DNA from: Pseudonocardia autotrophica
GTDB taxonomy: Bacteria; Actinomycetota; Actinomycetes; Mycobacteriales; Pseudonocardiaceae
Assembly: GCF_003945385.1 (NCBI RefSeq)
Contig: NZ_AP018920.1
Span: forward strand, 4,216,001 to 4,280,000
DNA length: 64,000 nucleotides
Direction: 5' to 3'
In this document: positions 19,412 through 27,658 of the stretch, in pieces
How the letters are laid out: every line of letters starts with the position of its first letter
Position numbering within the stretch: the first letter of the stretch is position 1
Translations under genes and position numbers: made by a program
Notes under the pieces: model-generated
Told to the model about the DNA's origin: nothing
Databases searched by the model: none
What the model saw: the letters and a program-made list of their open reading frames with translations, nothing else

Positions 19412-20463
19412 GTGGGCGGCGTAGCGAGACCGACCGGCTCCGTCAGGCGCTGGGGCGGATCACCGGGCGGGACCGGTGGCTGCTGGCGATGCTCGCCGAA
19501 CACACCGTCCTCACCACGGGACAGCTGCTGGATCTGGGGTTCGCCGACGGACTGCGGCAGGTCCAGAACCGCACCCGCACCCTCCACGCAGCCGGGCTGA
19601 TCGACCGGTTCCGGCCCGTCCTCGACCGCGGTCAGGGCAGCGCCCCGATCCATCACCTGCTCGGCCCGCACGGCGCCGCACTGCTCGCCGCCGAACACGG
19701 CCACACCACCGCTGAGATCGGCTACCGCGGCCCCGCCCGCACCCTCGCCGTCGCGCACCGGATGACCCTCGCCCACGACGTCGCCACCCACACCCTCGTC
19801 ACCCGCCTCGCCCGCCCCCACCACCTCGACCGATCCGTCCGGTCCGACGCCGCCGGTCCCGGGACCGGTGTGGTGCTGGCGCAGTGGTGGAGCGCGGCGC
19901 GGTGCCGTCGCTGCTTCGGCCACCACGTCCGCCCCGACGCCTACCTCACCCTCACCGCCGACCGCCAGAGCACCGACGCCGGTGCGGGCGGGGTGGAGTG
20001 GTGGGAGATGTTCCTGGAGTACGACACCGGCAGCGAAACCCTGACCCGGCTCGCCGACAAACTCGCCGGCTATCACAGCCTCGCCGCCGCCACCGGGATC
20101 GCCACCCCCGTCGCGATCTGGACCGCGCTACCCGGCCGCGAACCCGGAGCCCGCCGCGCCCTGATCGCCGCGCTCCACCGGCTCACCCGCCCGTGGCTGG
20201 TCCCGATCCTCACCGCCTCCGGAGCCCCCTGCACCGTGACCGGGCGGGTGTGGCTGCCGCTCGGCCCGCCCGGGCACCGCGCCGAACGGGTCTCCCTGTC
20301 CGACCTCGCCCGCCACGCACCGCACCCCGCCCCGGCCCCGGCCGGTGGGGGTGAGGTCGCGGTTCCGGTGCGGGGTGGCGGTTCCGGTGATCCGTCGGTG
20401 CTGCCCGCACCGTCGCCGCGGCCCCCGCACCGCAGCCGTTCTCGGGCGGGGGGCCGTCGGTGA
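19408..20463 (+). CDS. Replication-relaxation family protein
   Basis: The 351-residue protein begins with a winged-helix region (ITGRDRWLLAMLAEHTVLTTGQLLDLGF ... RTLHAAGLIDRF) and continues with a nuclease-like alpha/beta part (HHVRPDAYLTL ... WWEMFLEYDTGSETLTRLADK). This matches the replication-relaxation family found on actinobacterial plasmids and ICEs, thought to act in plasmid replication or nicking. The acidic pattern PDAY...FLEYDTG resembles a nuclease core, which matters because no classical relaxase was found. The GTG at 19408 overlaps the methylase stop (GTGA). Confidence 0.8.
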   Translation: MSGRRSETDRLRQALGRITGRDRWLLAMLAEHTVLTTGQLLDLGFADGLRQVQNRTRTLHAAGLIDRFRPVLDRGQGSAPIHHLLGPHGAALLAAEHGHTTAEIGYRGPARTLAVAHRMTLAHDVATHTLVTRLARPHHLDRSVRSDAAGPGTGVVLAQWWSAARCRRCFGHHVRPDAYLTLTADRQSTDAGAGGVEWWEMFLEYDTGSETLTRLADKLAGYHSLAAATGIATPVAIWTALPGREPGARRALIAALHRLTRPWLVPILTASGAPCTVTGRVWLPLGPPGHRAERVSLSDLARHAPHPAPAPAGGGEVAVPVRGGGSGDPSVLPAPSPRPPHRSRSRAGGRR

Positions 20464-21425
20464 GCGGGCGGAGCCCCGTCGCCGTCGTTCTCGGGGTCGC
20501 CGCCGCCGGGCTGATGCTGTTCGTCGCTGCGGTCGCGGCCGTGTTCAGCACCTCGCCCCTCGGAGTCGCATCTGGCGCCAGCGCCGATGCCGTCTCCGAT
20601 GTTCCGGCGCCGATGCTCGCCCTCTACCGCCAGGCGGCGCTGGGCTGTCCGGGGTTGGACTGGTCGGTGCTGGCCGCGGTCGGGAAGGTCGAGACCGACC
20701 ACGGCCGCTCCCGGTTGCCCGGGGTCACCTCCGGGGAGAACTCCGCCGGCGCCGCCGGACCGATGCAGTTCCTCGCCCCGACCTTCGCCGCCGTGATCGC
20801 GGCCCATCCCCCGCCGCCGGGAGGTGCGACGCCGCCGTCGCGCTACGACCCGCACGACGCCGTCCACACCGCCGCCGCCTACCTCTGCGACTCCGGCGCC
20901 CACACCACCCCCGAACGGCCGGGCGACCTACGGGGGGCGTTGTTCGCCTACAACCACTCCACCGCCTACGTCGACCAGGTCCTCGACCAAGCCGCCCACT
21001 ACCGCGCACCCGCACCCGCACCCGCGCCCGTGCCCGCGCCCGGTGCGGGTTCCGGGGCCGGGCTGGCCGCGCTCGGCTACGCCCGCGGGCAACTCGGCCT
21101 GCCCTACCTCTGGGGCGGTGACGGCCCCGCCGCCGGCGAGGCCGGCTTCGACTGCTCCGGACTCACCACCGCCGCCTGGGCCTCGGTCGGCATCGCGATC
21201 CCGCGCACCGCACACACCCAGTACCGCGCCCTCCCACCCGTGCCGCTCGACCAACTCCAGGCCGGGGACCTCGTGTTCTTCGGAACCCCCTCCCGGGTGC
21301 ATCACGTCGGGATCGCCACCGGTGCGGGCACGGCGATGATCCACGCCCCCGACCGCGGCCAGACCGTGCGACTCGGCGACGCCGCGACCCTGCCCGACCT
21401 CCTCGCCGCCGCCCGCCCCGCCTGA
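20460..21425 (+). CDS. Bifunctional cell-wall hydrolase: lytic transglycosylase plus NlpC/P60
   Basis: A signal anchor (VAVVLGVAAAGLMLFVAAVA) precedes a VirB1-like transglycosylase domain (catalytic Glu in KVETDHGRS near residue 77, then AAGPMQFLAPTF) and a Pro/Ala linker. A C-terminal NlpC/P60 domain follows (Cys in FDCSGLTTA near residue 231, His in RVHHVGIATG near 281). It should open the cell wall locally for the transfer apparatus. The 321-residue length fits two-domain conjugation hydrolases. The GTG start overlaps the upstream stop by four bases. Confidence 0.9.
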   Translation: MSGRSPVAVVLGVAAAGLMLFVAAVAAVFSTSPLGVASGASADAVSDVPAPMLALYRQAALGCPGLDWSVLAAVGKVETDHGRSRLPGVTSGENSAGAAGPMQFLAPTFAAVIAAHPPPPGGATPPSRYDPHDAVHTAAAYLCDSGAHTTPERPGDLRGALFAYNHSTAYVDQVLDQAAHYRAPAPAPAPVPAPGAGSGAGLAALGYARGQLGLPYLWGGDGPAAGEAGFDCSGLTTAAWASVGIAIPRTAHTQYRALPPVPLDQLQAGDLVFFGTPSRVHHVGIATGAGTAMIHAPDRGQTVRLGDAATLPDLLAAARPA

Positions 21426-21528
21426 CCGGACGTCCCCGGGCCTCACCCGCACTCGCGCGCAGAGAACTGCGCCGCCGCGTCGATTCCCGCCCAGCCCTGC
21501 CCTGCCCACACATGAGGGAGAGACAGCC

Positions 21529-22395
21529 ATGCCCACCGAACAACCCGAACAGTCCACATCGGTCATGACGGCAATGTCGGGTCCGACCGCCGGGATTCCG
21601 CGTCCGGCGCGGTTGCTGACGCAGAACTCGGAGATGCGCGAGATCGGCGCCTGGAACTGGTCGCTGCCCGCCTGGGCCGGACGCCTGCCCGACGGCCGCA
21701 CCTACAACACCTGCCCGTCCGCCGGGGTCTGCGCCCAGGTCTGCTATGCCCGCCAGGGCACCTACCTGTTCCCCACCGTCCGCGCCAAACACCACGCCAA
21801 CCTCGCCTACGTCCTCGACGACCTCGACGGCTGGACGACGGCGATGCTCGCCGAGCTCGCCCACCCGCGGATGCGCGGGGCGTGGGTGCGCATCCACGAC
21901 GCCGGCGACTTCTTCTCCGACACCTACCTCACCGCCTGGCTGACCGTCTGCCGTGAGCGCCCGGACACGAACTTCTACGCCTACACCAAGGAGATCGACC
22001 GCTTCCGCCGCCTCGTCGAACCGGACCCACCGGCCAACCTGCTCTGGGTCTACAGCTACGGCGGCACCCAAGACCCTGCGATCGACCCCGACCGCGACCG
22101 GGTCGCCGACGTCTTCCCCGACACCACCGCGATCACCGACGCGGGCTGGACCTCCAACGAGGCCTCCGACCTGCTCGCCGTCCTCGGCCCCCGCCTCGTC
22201 GGGGTGCCCGCCAACCGCATCCCCCACTTCGTCAAGCGGCTCCAGGGCCGGCGGTTCTCCGAGTGGCAGGCCGAGCTCGACGCCGACCGCCGTGCCCGAC
22301 ACCGCCGTCGACGTCCGGGCGACCGCGGCGATCAGCGCGGGCCCGGGCGGCGGTCGCGGCGGACCTCCGGCTCTACCGACGCCCCGGCGCAGTAG
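21529..22395 (+). CDS. GP88-family protein
   Basis: This 288-residue protein matches the phage gene-product-88 family in its Cys-rich signature TYNTCPSAGVCAQVCYARQG, followed by RAKHHANLAYVLDD and WVRIHDAGDFFSDTYLTAW. The family is widespread in actinophages and mobile elements and its biochemistry is not established; the clustered Cys and His residues suggest a metal site. GGGAGAG lies six to twelve bases before the ATG. The last about 35 residues are basic and disordered. Its presence between a wall hydrolase and a secreted protein suggests a function tied to element maintenance or transfer. Confidence 0.8.
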   Translation: MPTEQPEQSTSVMTAMSGPTAGIPRPARLLTQNSEMREIGAWNWSLPAWAGRLPDGRTYNTCPSAGVCAQVCYARQGTYLFPTVRAKHHANLAYVLDDLDGWTTAMLAELAHPRMRGAWVRIHDAGDFFSDTYLTAWLTVCRERPDTNFYAYTKEIDRFRRLVEPDPPANLLWVYSYGGTQDPAIDPDRDRVADVFPDTTAITDAGWTSNEASDLLAVLGPRLVGVPANRIPHFVKRLQGRRFSEWQAELDADRRARHRRRRPGDRGDQRGPGRRSRRTSGSTDAPAQ

Positions 22396-22450
22396 GCCGC
22401 GCGCGCACTCCGTCTCCTCACACCCGTCAGCCTCTGATCGGAGCTTCGCC

Positions 22451-22906
22451 ATGTCCGCACGCCAGCGCCTCGCCCGCCTCGCGGCCACCGTGCTCGCCGC
22501 CGTCCTGCTCGCCGTCGCCGCGGCCGGGACCGCGCTCGCCACGCCGCCCCCGATCGGCCCGCCGATCACCAACATCGCCACCGACATCATCGGCAGCGAC
22601 TACCGGCCCGACCTCGTCGCCCAGCGCCACCACACCCGCATCCGGCTCGACGCCGGGACCTACACCTACGGCCAGACCTACGACGGCGTCCTCACCCACG
22701 ACCACACCGCCCTCGCCGTCCCCGCCGGGACCTACACCCTGCACGACGCCGTCCACGACGGCCTCGGCGGGAAGGTCCACGTCTCCTACCTCGACCCCGC
22801 ACCCGACCCCACCGACCCCACCAGCGGCGTCATCGTCACCACCCGACCGATGCCTACCCGCGCCAAGGTCGTCGGCTGGGGATCGCTGCTGATCCGCACC
22901 CGGTAG
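22451..22906 (+). CDS. Small secreted protein of unknown function
   Basis: The 151-residue product has a clear signal peptide (RLARLAATVLAAVLLAVAAA, cleavage near ALA-TP) and a mature part of about 120 residues with no Cys. That part includes IIGSDYRPDLVAQRHHTRIR and TYTYGQTYDGVLTHDHTALA, suggesting a compact beta-rich fold. It is not recognised. It is the last gene of the plus operon, before the hairpin at 22916-22947, and is probably exported with the transfer-related wall hydrolase. Confidence 0.7.
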   Translation: MSARQRLARLAATVLAAVLLAVAAAGTALATPPPIGPPITNIATDIIGSDYRPDLVAQRHHTRIRLDAGTYTYGQTYDGVLTHDHTALAVPAGTYTLHDAVHDGLGGKVHVSYLDPAPDPTDPTSGVIVTTRPMPTRAKVVGWGSLLIRTR

Positions 22907-22915
22907 ACGAAGGCG

Positions 22916-22947
22916 GTCGGCCCCGGTCTCGTCGGGCCGGGGCCGAC
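22916..22947 (+). terminator. Hairpin terminator after the plus-strand operon
   Basis: GTCGGCCCCGG and CCGGGGCCGAC form an 11-bp perfect stem with a 10-base loop, ten bases after the stop at 22906. There is no T-run, as is common in high-GC actinobacteria. Confidence 0.7.
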
Positions 22948-23071
22948 GTACGCCTGCGACAGCGGACCGGCTGCGACGTTCGGTAACGCTGCTGCCACGG
23001 TCGGCGATGCTGTGGCCAGACGGTCCGCCATCCAGGCAGCGAGATCGTGAGCCTGCGACGACGGAGGACCT

Positions 23072-24889
23072 GTGCCGAGTGTGCGACGTGTCGAGATCCT
23101 GCGGTTCCGAGGGATCCGAGAACTCGTCTGGGCCCTCCCGGCCCCGTCGCCGTTCGTCGCGCTGATCGGTCCCGGGGACGCGTGCAAGACCACGATCTTG
23201 ACGGCGATCCAGAGAGCGCTCTCCGACACCTGGCAGTTGACGTTCCAGGACAGCGACTTCTTCGGTGGTGAGGTCGACGAGCCGATCGTCATCCGGGTCG
23301 CCGTTACAGATCTCGACGAAGACCTCCTCGGCCGCGATGTCGCGGGCATGCACCTGTGCGGGATCACCGCGACCGGGGAGCTGCATCACGACCCGGCCGA
23401 TGGTGACGAGCCGTGCGTGGTTGTGGAACTACGGGTGGAGGCTGACCTGGAGCCTCGGTGGACATTCTTCCGCCCGGGCGATGCCGGTGAACCGACGCCG
23501 ATCCGCACCTCGGTCCGGTCGAAGTTTCGCGCGTTCCGCGTCGATGACCGGATCGACGGACACCTGCGCTGGTCGCGGACCTCGGCGCTCGGCAAGCTCA
23601 CCGAGGCACATCACGGCACGCGCGAGGTCCTGATCGGGGCTCAGCGCACGGCTCGCCGGGCCGTGGCCGAGTCGGTCGGTGACGAGCTGCAGGCGCTCAC
23701 GACCACCGTGCAGGGTCACATCGTCGACAACGGCAGCGGAACCTTCCAGGCATTGCGCCCGGGCCTGGACACTTCGCTGAGCCAGTCCCACGGCAACCTC
23801 GCCCTGCACGAGGGCGAGATCCCCTTGACCAGCTACGGGTTGGGGACCCGGCGACTGACCGGTGTCTCGGTCCAGCAGCTGACCCACCCGGGGAAGTCCA
23901 TCCTGCTCGTCGATGAGCTCGAGCACGGCCTCGAGCCCCACCGCGTCATCCATCTCGCCGACCGACTGCGATTCTCCGGCGCCTCCGCACAGACCATCGT
24001 CACCACGCACTCGCCCATCGCACTGCAGCACCTGCATGCCAGCGACCTCGTCAGGGTCCGATGCCGCGACGACGGCACCGTCGAGACCGAGCGCCTCGGC
24101 ACCAACCTGCAGTCGACCCTTCGCACCCATCCCGGCGCGTTCCTCGCCCGCCATGTTCTGGTCGCCGAGGGCAAGACCGAGCTGGGCATCGCCATGCAGC
24201 TCCGCGATCGATGGGACGCCGAACGTCAGAAGGACGACCCTCCGCGTCCGCCGGCGGCCGCGCTCGGCGTCTACGCGATCGAAGGAGGCGGATCTCAGGC
24301 CGTCGGACGGGTTCGTGACCTCCGTCGAGCCGGCTACGAGGTCACCTTCTTCCTCGACGCCGACCGCGCCGACACGAACGACCACGCCGATGAACTCGAA
24401 GCCGCTGGTGTACGAATCGTGCGCTGGCCCGAGGGCTACAACACCGAGCAAGTCGTCTGCGCTCACCTGACCTGGACGGGCTTGTCTGATCTGATCGACC
24501 TCGCCCGAGCGATCATGCTCGACGCGGGCGCCGACAACGACACCGTCGAGAACACCCTGCGCACGCGCCTGATCAAGCACCTCCCGGCTACGGTGACCGA
24601 CCCCCTCAACACTGCGACCTGGGCCGGAAGCGGGCTGGACCTCGACTCCGCTCGCGACGCCGTCGCCAATGCCGCCACCGACAGCAAGGACGGCAAAGCC
24701 TGGTTCAAGATCATCGAGGCCGGCAAGCGCCTGGGGGCGATGCTCCTCGACCATCGCGACCTCGCCGAATCCGAAGCGCTCCAACAGCTGATCACAGACC
24801 TGAAAGACGCCATCTACTGCGACCGGACGGGCACGGAGGAAGGGCCCGTATCGGCCGGTCCCGTCGCCACGGCAGTTTCGCGGCAGTGA
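23072..24889 (+). CDS. gajA: Gabija-like GajA: OLD-family ATPase with TOPRIM nuclease
   Basis: This 605-residue protein has an ABC-type ATPase part and a C-terminal TOPRIM nuclease part, the plan of GajA. The ATPase has a Walker-A-like GPGDACKTT near residue 34, a signature-like TSYGLGTRRL and Walker B ILLVDELEHGLEPHR. TOPRIM residues appear as LVAEGKTE near residue 365 and FLDADRADTND near 425. The Walker A has Cys where the invariant Gly before Lys is expected. GGAGGA precedes the GTG start, and the stop overlaps the helicase gene (GTGA). Its role is probably anti-phage DNA cleavage. An OLD-family nuclease of another two-gene system is the alternative. Confidence 0.75.
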   Translation: MPSVRRVEILRFRGIRELVWALPAPSPFVALIGPGDACKTTILTAIQRALSDTWQLTFQDSDFFGGEVDEPIVIRVAVTDLDEDLLGRDVAGMHLCGITATGELHHDPADGDEPCVVVELRVEADLEPRWTFFRPGDAGEPTPIRTSVRSKFRAFRVDDRIDGHLRWSRTSALGKLTEAHHGTREVLIGAQRTARRAVAESVGDELQALTTTVQGHIVDNGSGTFQALRPGLDTSLSQSHGNLALHEGEIPLTSYGLGTRRLTGVSVQQLTHPGKSILLVDELEHGLEPHRVIHLADRLRFSGASAQTIVTTHSPIALQHLHASDLVRVRCRDDGTVETERLGTNLQSTLRTHPGAFLARHVLVAEGKTELGIAMQLRDRWDAERQKDDPPRPPAAALGVYAIEGGGSQAVGRVRDLRRAGYEVTFFLDADRADTNDHADELEAAGVRIVRWPEGYNTEQVVCAHLTWTGLSDLIDLARAIMLDAGADNDTVENTLRTRLIKHLPATVTDPLNTATWAGSGLDLDSARDAVANAATDSKDGKAWFKIIEAGKRLGAMLLDHRDLAESEALQQLITDLKDAIYCDRTGTEEGPVSAGPVATAVSRQ

Positions 24890-26391
24890 GCGATACCGCT
24901 CGTGCCGAGCAGGCTGCCAAGCTACTCGCCGCACTCCCCGCTTCGGTGGAGATGCCCGCCGGAACCGGGAAAACACACCTCCTCGTAGATGTCGTCCAGC
25001 AGATCGCGGACGAGCACACCTCGTCGCCGTCGGGGCGACGACCGAAGGTGCTCGTACTGACCCACACGCACGCGGGGGTGCAGGCCGTCCGCCAGCGACT
25101 CGGACACGCGCTCGCCGACGTCACCGACATCTCGACGTTGAGCAGCTTCGCTTTCGACGTCGCCCGTTCCTACCCGCAGCTAGGCGGGATCACGGTGCCG
25201 GAGCATCCGGACTGGGAGCAGTCGGCCGCCTATCTGCAGGCCGGAGTCCGCGTGTGCGGAAGCACCCACATCCGTCGAGTTCTAGCCGCCTCCTACACCC
25301 ACCTGCTGGTCGACGAGTACCAGGACTGCTCGCGACCCCAGCACGAGCTCATCGTGTCGCTGAGCGGCTGCATCCCGGCGACGGCGGTATTCGGTGACCG
25401 TCTGCAAGGCGTCTTCGGATTCGATCGAGCGCTCCCACTCGTGTCCTGGGCCGACGTGGAGGCCAGCTTTTCCCGCTACTCGGTCCAGCACGAGCCGTGG
25501 CGGTGGCACGGGCACAACCGCGACCTCGGGACCTGGTTGCTGTCGCTGCGCGCCAGGCTCGTCCCCGGAACCACCCTCGACCTCAGCGACGCCGAGACGC
25601 CGTCCGGGATGCGGTTCCTGCCCGCGGACCCCACGAACAAGGCGCTGAAGAACGAGGTCTACCGAACCCGTCCGCCCGGAGAGTCGGTGCTGGTACTGAC
25701 CGGAAACGCGCCCGCACAGACCCGCAAGATCGCCTCTCAAGTCTGTCGCCAGGGCTACTCCGCCATGGAGGACATCAACGGCGCTTTCATGCGAGAACAG
25801 TTGATCGAACTCGCCGCGACCCCCGTCGACGGATGGGCGTGCTGGCTCGCCCGCCTCGCGAAGAGATGCTTCACCGGATACAGCAAGATCGACGATACGG
25901 TCATGAAACGCCTGGCAGCGAAACGCCCGGCAGCCGGACTGTCCCGACCCGGTCTCGCGGCCACAGTCGCCGCGCTCGACGTTGTGGCAGCCGCGCCGTC
26001 GTTGACGACTCTCGCAGCCGCCATGCGGGGCATCGACCGCGCACGTGAGGCGTCCGCCCACTCCTCGGAGGCGTGGCGGACCGTCGCGGCCGCGATTGAC
26101 GGCGTCCCCCGCGACTGCGACGCCGCGGAGCTGCGCGACGAGCTGCTGCGGTCTCTCGCAGCGCTCCGCGACCAGCTCCGCCACATCGGTCGCCCCGAAC
26201 GCCACCGCCAGGTCTCCCGGACTCTGCTGGTCAAGGGCCTCGAGTACGACCACGTGATCATCACCGACATCAGCGCTCTCACCGATGTCTGCAACCTCTA
26301 CGTCGCGCTCACTCGCGCACGCAAGACCATCACGATCATCGGTCACTCAGCACACGTCGCGTTGAGCGCCACGCGCGGCGCCACCATCTGA
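24886..26391 (+). CDS. gajB: Gabija-like GajB: UvrD/PcrA-type helicase
   Basis: The 501-residue superfamily 1 helicase has Walker A MPAGTGKTHLL near residue 22, motif II LLVDEYQDCSRP near residue 141, GDRLQGVFGF (motif III region) and motif VI YVALTRARKTI near the C-terminus. Length and pairing with an OLD/TOPRIM protein fit GajB, which senses DNA ends or nucleotide state and works in complex with GajA. The GTG start overlaps the gajA stop. The pair has its own upstream spacer and is closed by a strong hairpin, so it is an independent cargo operon. Confidence 0.75.
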   Translation: MSDTARAEQAAKLLAALPASVEMPAGTGKTHLLVDVVQQIADEHTSSPSGRRPKVLVLTHTHAGVQAVRQRLGHALADVTDISTLSSFAFDVARSYPQLGGITVPEHPDWEQSAAYLQAGVRVCGSTHIRRVLAASYTHLLVDEYQDCSRPQHELIVSLSGCIPATAVFGDRLQGVFGFDRALPLVSWADVEASFSRYSVQHEPWRWHGHNRDLGTWLLSLRARLVPGTTLDLSDAETPSGMRFLPADPTNKALKNEVYRTRPPGESVLVLTGNAPAQTRKIASQVCRQGYSAMEDINGAFMREQLIELAATPVDGWACWLARLAKRCFTGYSKIDDTVMKRLAAKRPAAGLSRPGLAATVAALDVVAAAPSLTTLAAAMRGIDRAREASAHSSEAWRTVAAAIDGVPRDCDAAELRDELLRSLAALRDQLRHIGRPERHRQVSRTLLVKGLEYDHVIITDISALTDVCNLYVALTRARKTITIIGHSAHVALSATRGATI

Positions 26392-26416
26392 AACCCGCAT
26401 CGTCAGCATCGAGGCA

Positions 26417-26452
26417 GTCGAGCAGGGACAGCGTGCGATGTCCCTGCTCGAC
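26417..26452. terminator. Bidirectional terminator between convergent operons
   Basis: GTCGAGCAGGGACA and TGTCCCTGCTCGAC form a perfect 14-bp stem with an 8-base loop, 25 bases after the helicase stop and 14 bases beyond the 3' end of the convergent minus operon. It can serve both strands. Confidence 0.8.
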
Positions 26453-26466
26453 CGCCTTCACGACCG

Positions 26467-26853
26467 CTACAGGGCGTCGGTGCTGCTCACCTCCGCGGCC
26501 TGGGACGGACAGCCGGGTGCGCGTGGCCGCCCGGCCGGGGCACCGCACAGATCCGGCGCTCCGGTGCACGCCGGAGCCAGCTCGTAGTCGTGCACGCGAG
26601 CACAGCAGCGGCTCATCCACCCGACCGCGCCCGCGCGGTTAAGCACGAGCACGATGTCCCCGACTCCTCCGTCGCGGCAGGCGGCGCCCTCGCTACCTCC
26701 ACAGATCCGGCCCCCGGTCGCCTCATGGGCCGTGTCCGTGGCCAGGTCTTCCGGTACAGCGACAGCATCGACGCCGGACCACCCGATGACGTCGCCGACC
26801 GTCTCCTCGGCCCGGCGCGGTGGCGGGGTGTCGGGGTCGGTAGTCGCGGTCAT
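26467..26853 (-). CDS. Small hypothetical protein of the winged-helix operon
   Basis: This 128-residue product is not recognised. The N-terminal half is acidic (ETVGDVIGWSGVDAVAVPED) and the middle has several Cys and Gly residues (RICGGSEGAACRDGGVGDIV ... SRCCARVHDYELAPACTG), which may form a metal site. The ATG at 26853 lies five bases after the upstream stop. A longer frame upstream of the ATG is the shadow of the previous gene. Last gene before the terminator. Confidence 0.5.
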   Translation of the reverse strand: MTATTDPDTPPPRRAEETVGDVIGWSGVDAVAVPEDLATDTAHEATGGRICGGSEGAACRDGGVGDIVLVLNRAGAVGWMSRCCARVHDYELAPACTGAPDLCGAPAGRPRAPGCPSQAAEVSSTDAL

Positions 26854-26858
26854 CGTGG

Positions 26859-27173
26859 TCACCACCACCGGCTGGGGTTCGGGACGCCGTCGAGGTCGGC
26901 CTGGGGGCAGCCGGGCTCGCAGTACTGCCCCGGCGCGGCCCCGCAGCCGACCGGCGCGTACGGGCACGGCGGAACCGGGGTGCAGCCGCACATGTCGCCG
27001 CAGCCGGTGCACACGTGCACGATCCCCCCGCTCGGGGCCACCTCCCACAACAACAGCTCCTCGGTGGTGCCGCACCAGTCACACCGAGACGGGCGCGACT
27101 CCTGCGCGCGCAGGCGGACGGTGTCGATGACGATCCGCGCGAGGCGCTCGTAGCGGCTGATACTCACGCTCAC
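26859..27173 (-). CDS. Cys-rich zinc-ribbon-like protein
   Basis: The 104-residue protein starts with a basic helical segment (SRYERLARIVIDTVRLRAQE). It then shows a Cys pattern CDWCGTTEE ... VCTGCGDMCGC followed by three further Cys, consistent with one or two zinc ribbons. It is not assigned to a family. The GTG at 27173 overlaps the upstream stop (GTGA). A DNA- or protein-binding accessory role within the operon is a guess. Confidence 0.6.
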   Translation of the reverse strand: MSVSISRYERLARIVIDTVRLRAQESRPSRCDWCGTTEELLLWEVAPSGGIVHVCTGCGDMCGCTPVPPCPYAPVGCGAAPGQYCEPGCPQADLDGVPNPSRWW

Positions 27174-27469
27174 CACCCCCCGCACTCGGTCGCAGCCGAC
27201 ACCGCCGAGCACACGAGCAGCAGCGCGGTCAGACCCAGCCCGACCACGGCGGCACCCCGCGCGACCCGCAGCCACCACGGGCGGGATCGGGTGTGGGGCA
27301 GCGGCCACTGCTGACGGTGTCGAGCGCGGCGGACCGCCCGGACCCGCCGGGCCCCGGGCCCGTGCTCGCGGTCGTGGCGGGCCGGGTGGAGGGGTCCGGG
27401 CGCTGTCGCCGAGGCGGGATCGGTGTCGGGGTGGTGATTCTGGGGCAGGTTGCTGGCAGGCTCGTTCAC
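27170..27469 (-). CDS. Small single-pass membrane protein
   Basis: The 99-residue product has a Pro/Arg/His-rich N-terminal part and one C-terminal transmembrane helix (AAVVGLGLTALLLVCSAVSA) ending in ATECGGW, so nearly all of it would face the cytoplasm. The GTG at 27469 has AGGAG eight bases upstream. The stop overlaps the next gene by four bases. No family is recognised. Confidence 0.6.
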   Translation of the reverse strand: MNEPASNLPQNHHPDTDPASATAPGPLHPARHDREHGPGARRVRAVRRARHRQQWPLPHTRSRPWWLRVARGAAVVGLGLTALLLVCSAVSAATECGGW

Positions 27470-27504
27470 AGCCGTGACTCCTGATCTGTGCAGGGGATCG
27501 GTCA

Positions 27505-27540
27505 GGTCCGTGTCTCGCGTTGCAGCGCGGGACACGGACC
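27505..27540. promoter_or_regulatory. 10-bp-stem hairpin upstream of the small membrane protein gene
   Basis: GGTCCGTGTC and GACACGGACC pair perfectly, with further CGC/GCG pairing inside the 16-base loop. The hairpin lies 36-71 bases upstream of the GTG at 27469, a possible attenuator or operator. Confidence 0.4.
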
Positions 27541-27617
27541 AGCCCCACCCCCCGGGTTCGTTCCCGGGACGGGGTGCTCGGGGCCGCCCGAGGGCAGCCG
27601 TGGGCGCCGGGGGCGGA

Positions 27618-27642
27618 CCGGGCCGACTGGAGATCGGCCCGG
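27618..27642 (-). terminator. Hairpin after the winged-helix gene
   Basis: CCGGGCCGA and TCGGCCCGG form a 9-bp perfect stem with a 7-base loop, 17 bases beyond the winged-helix stop on the minus strand. It may partly terminate transcription before the three small genes. Confidence 0.5.
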
Positions 27643-27658
27643 CCCGCACCCGGTTCGG

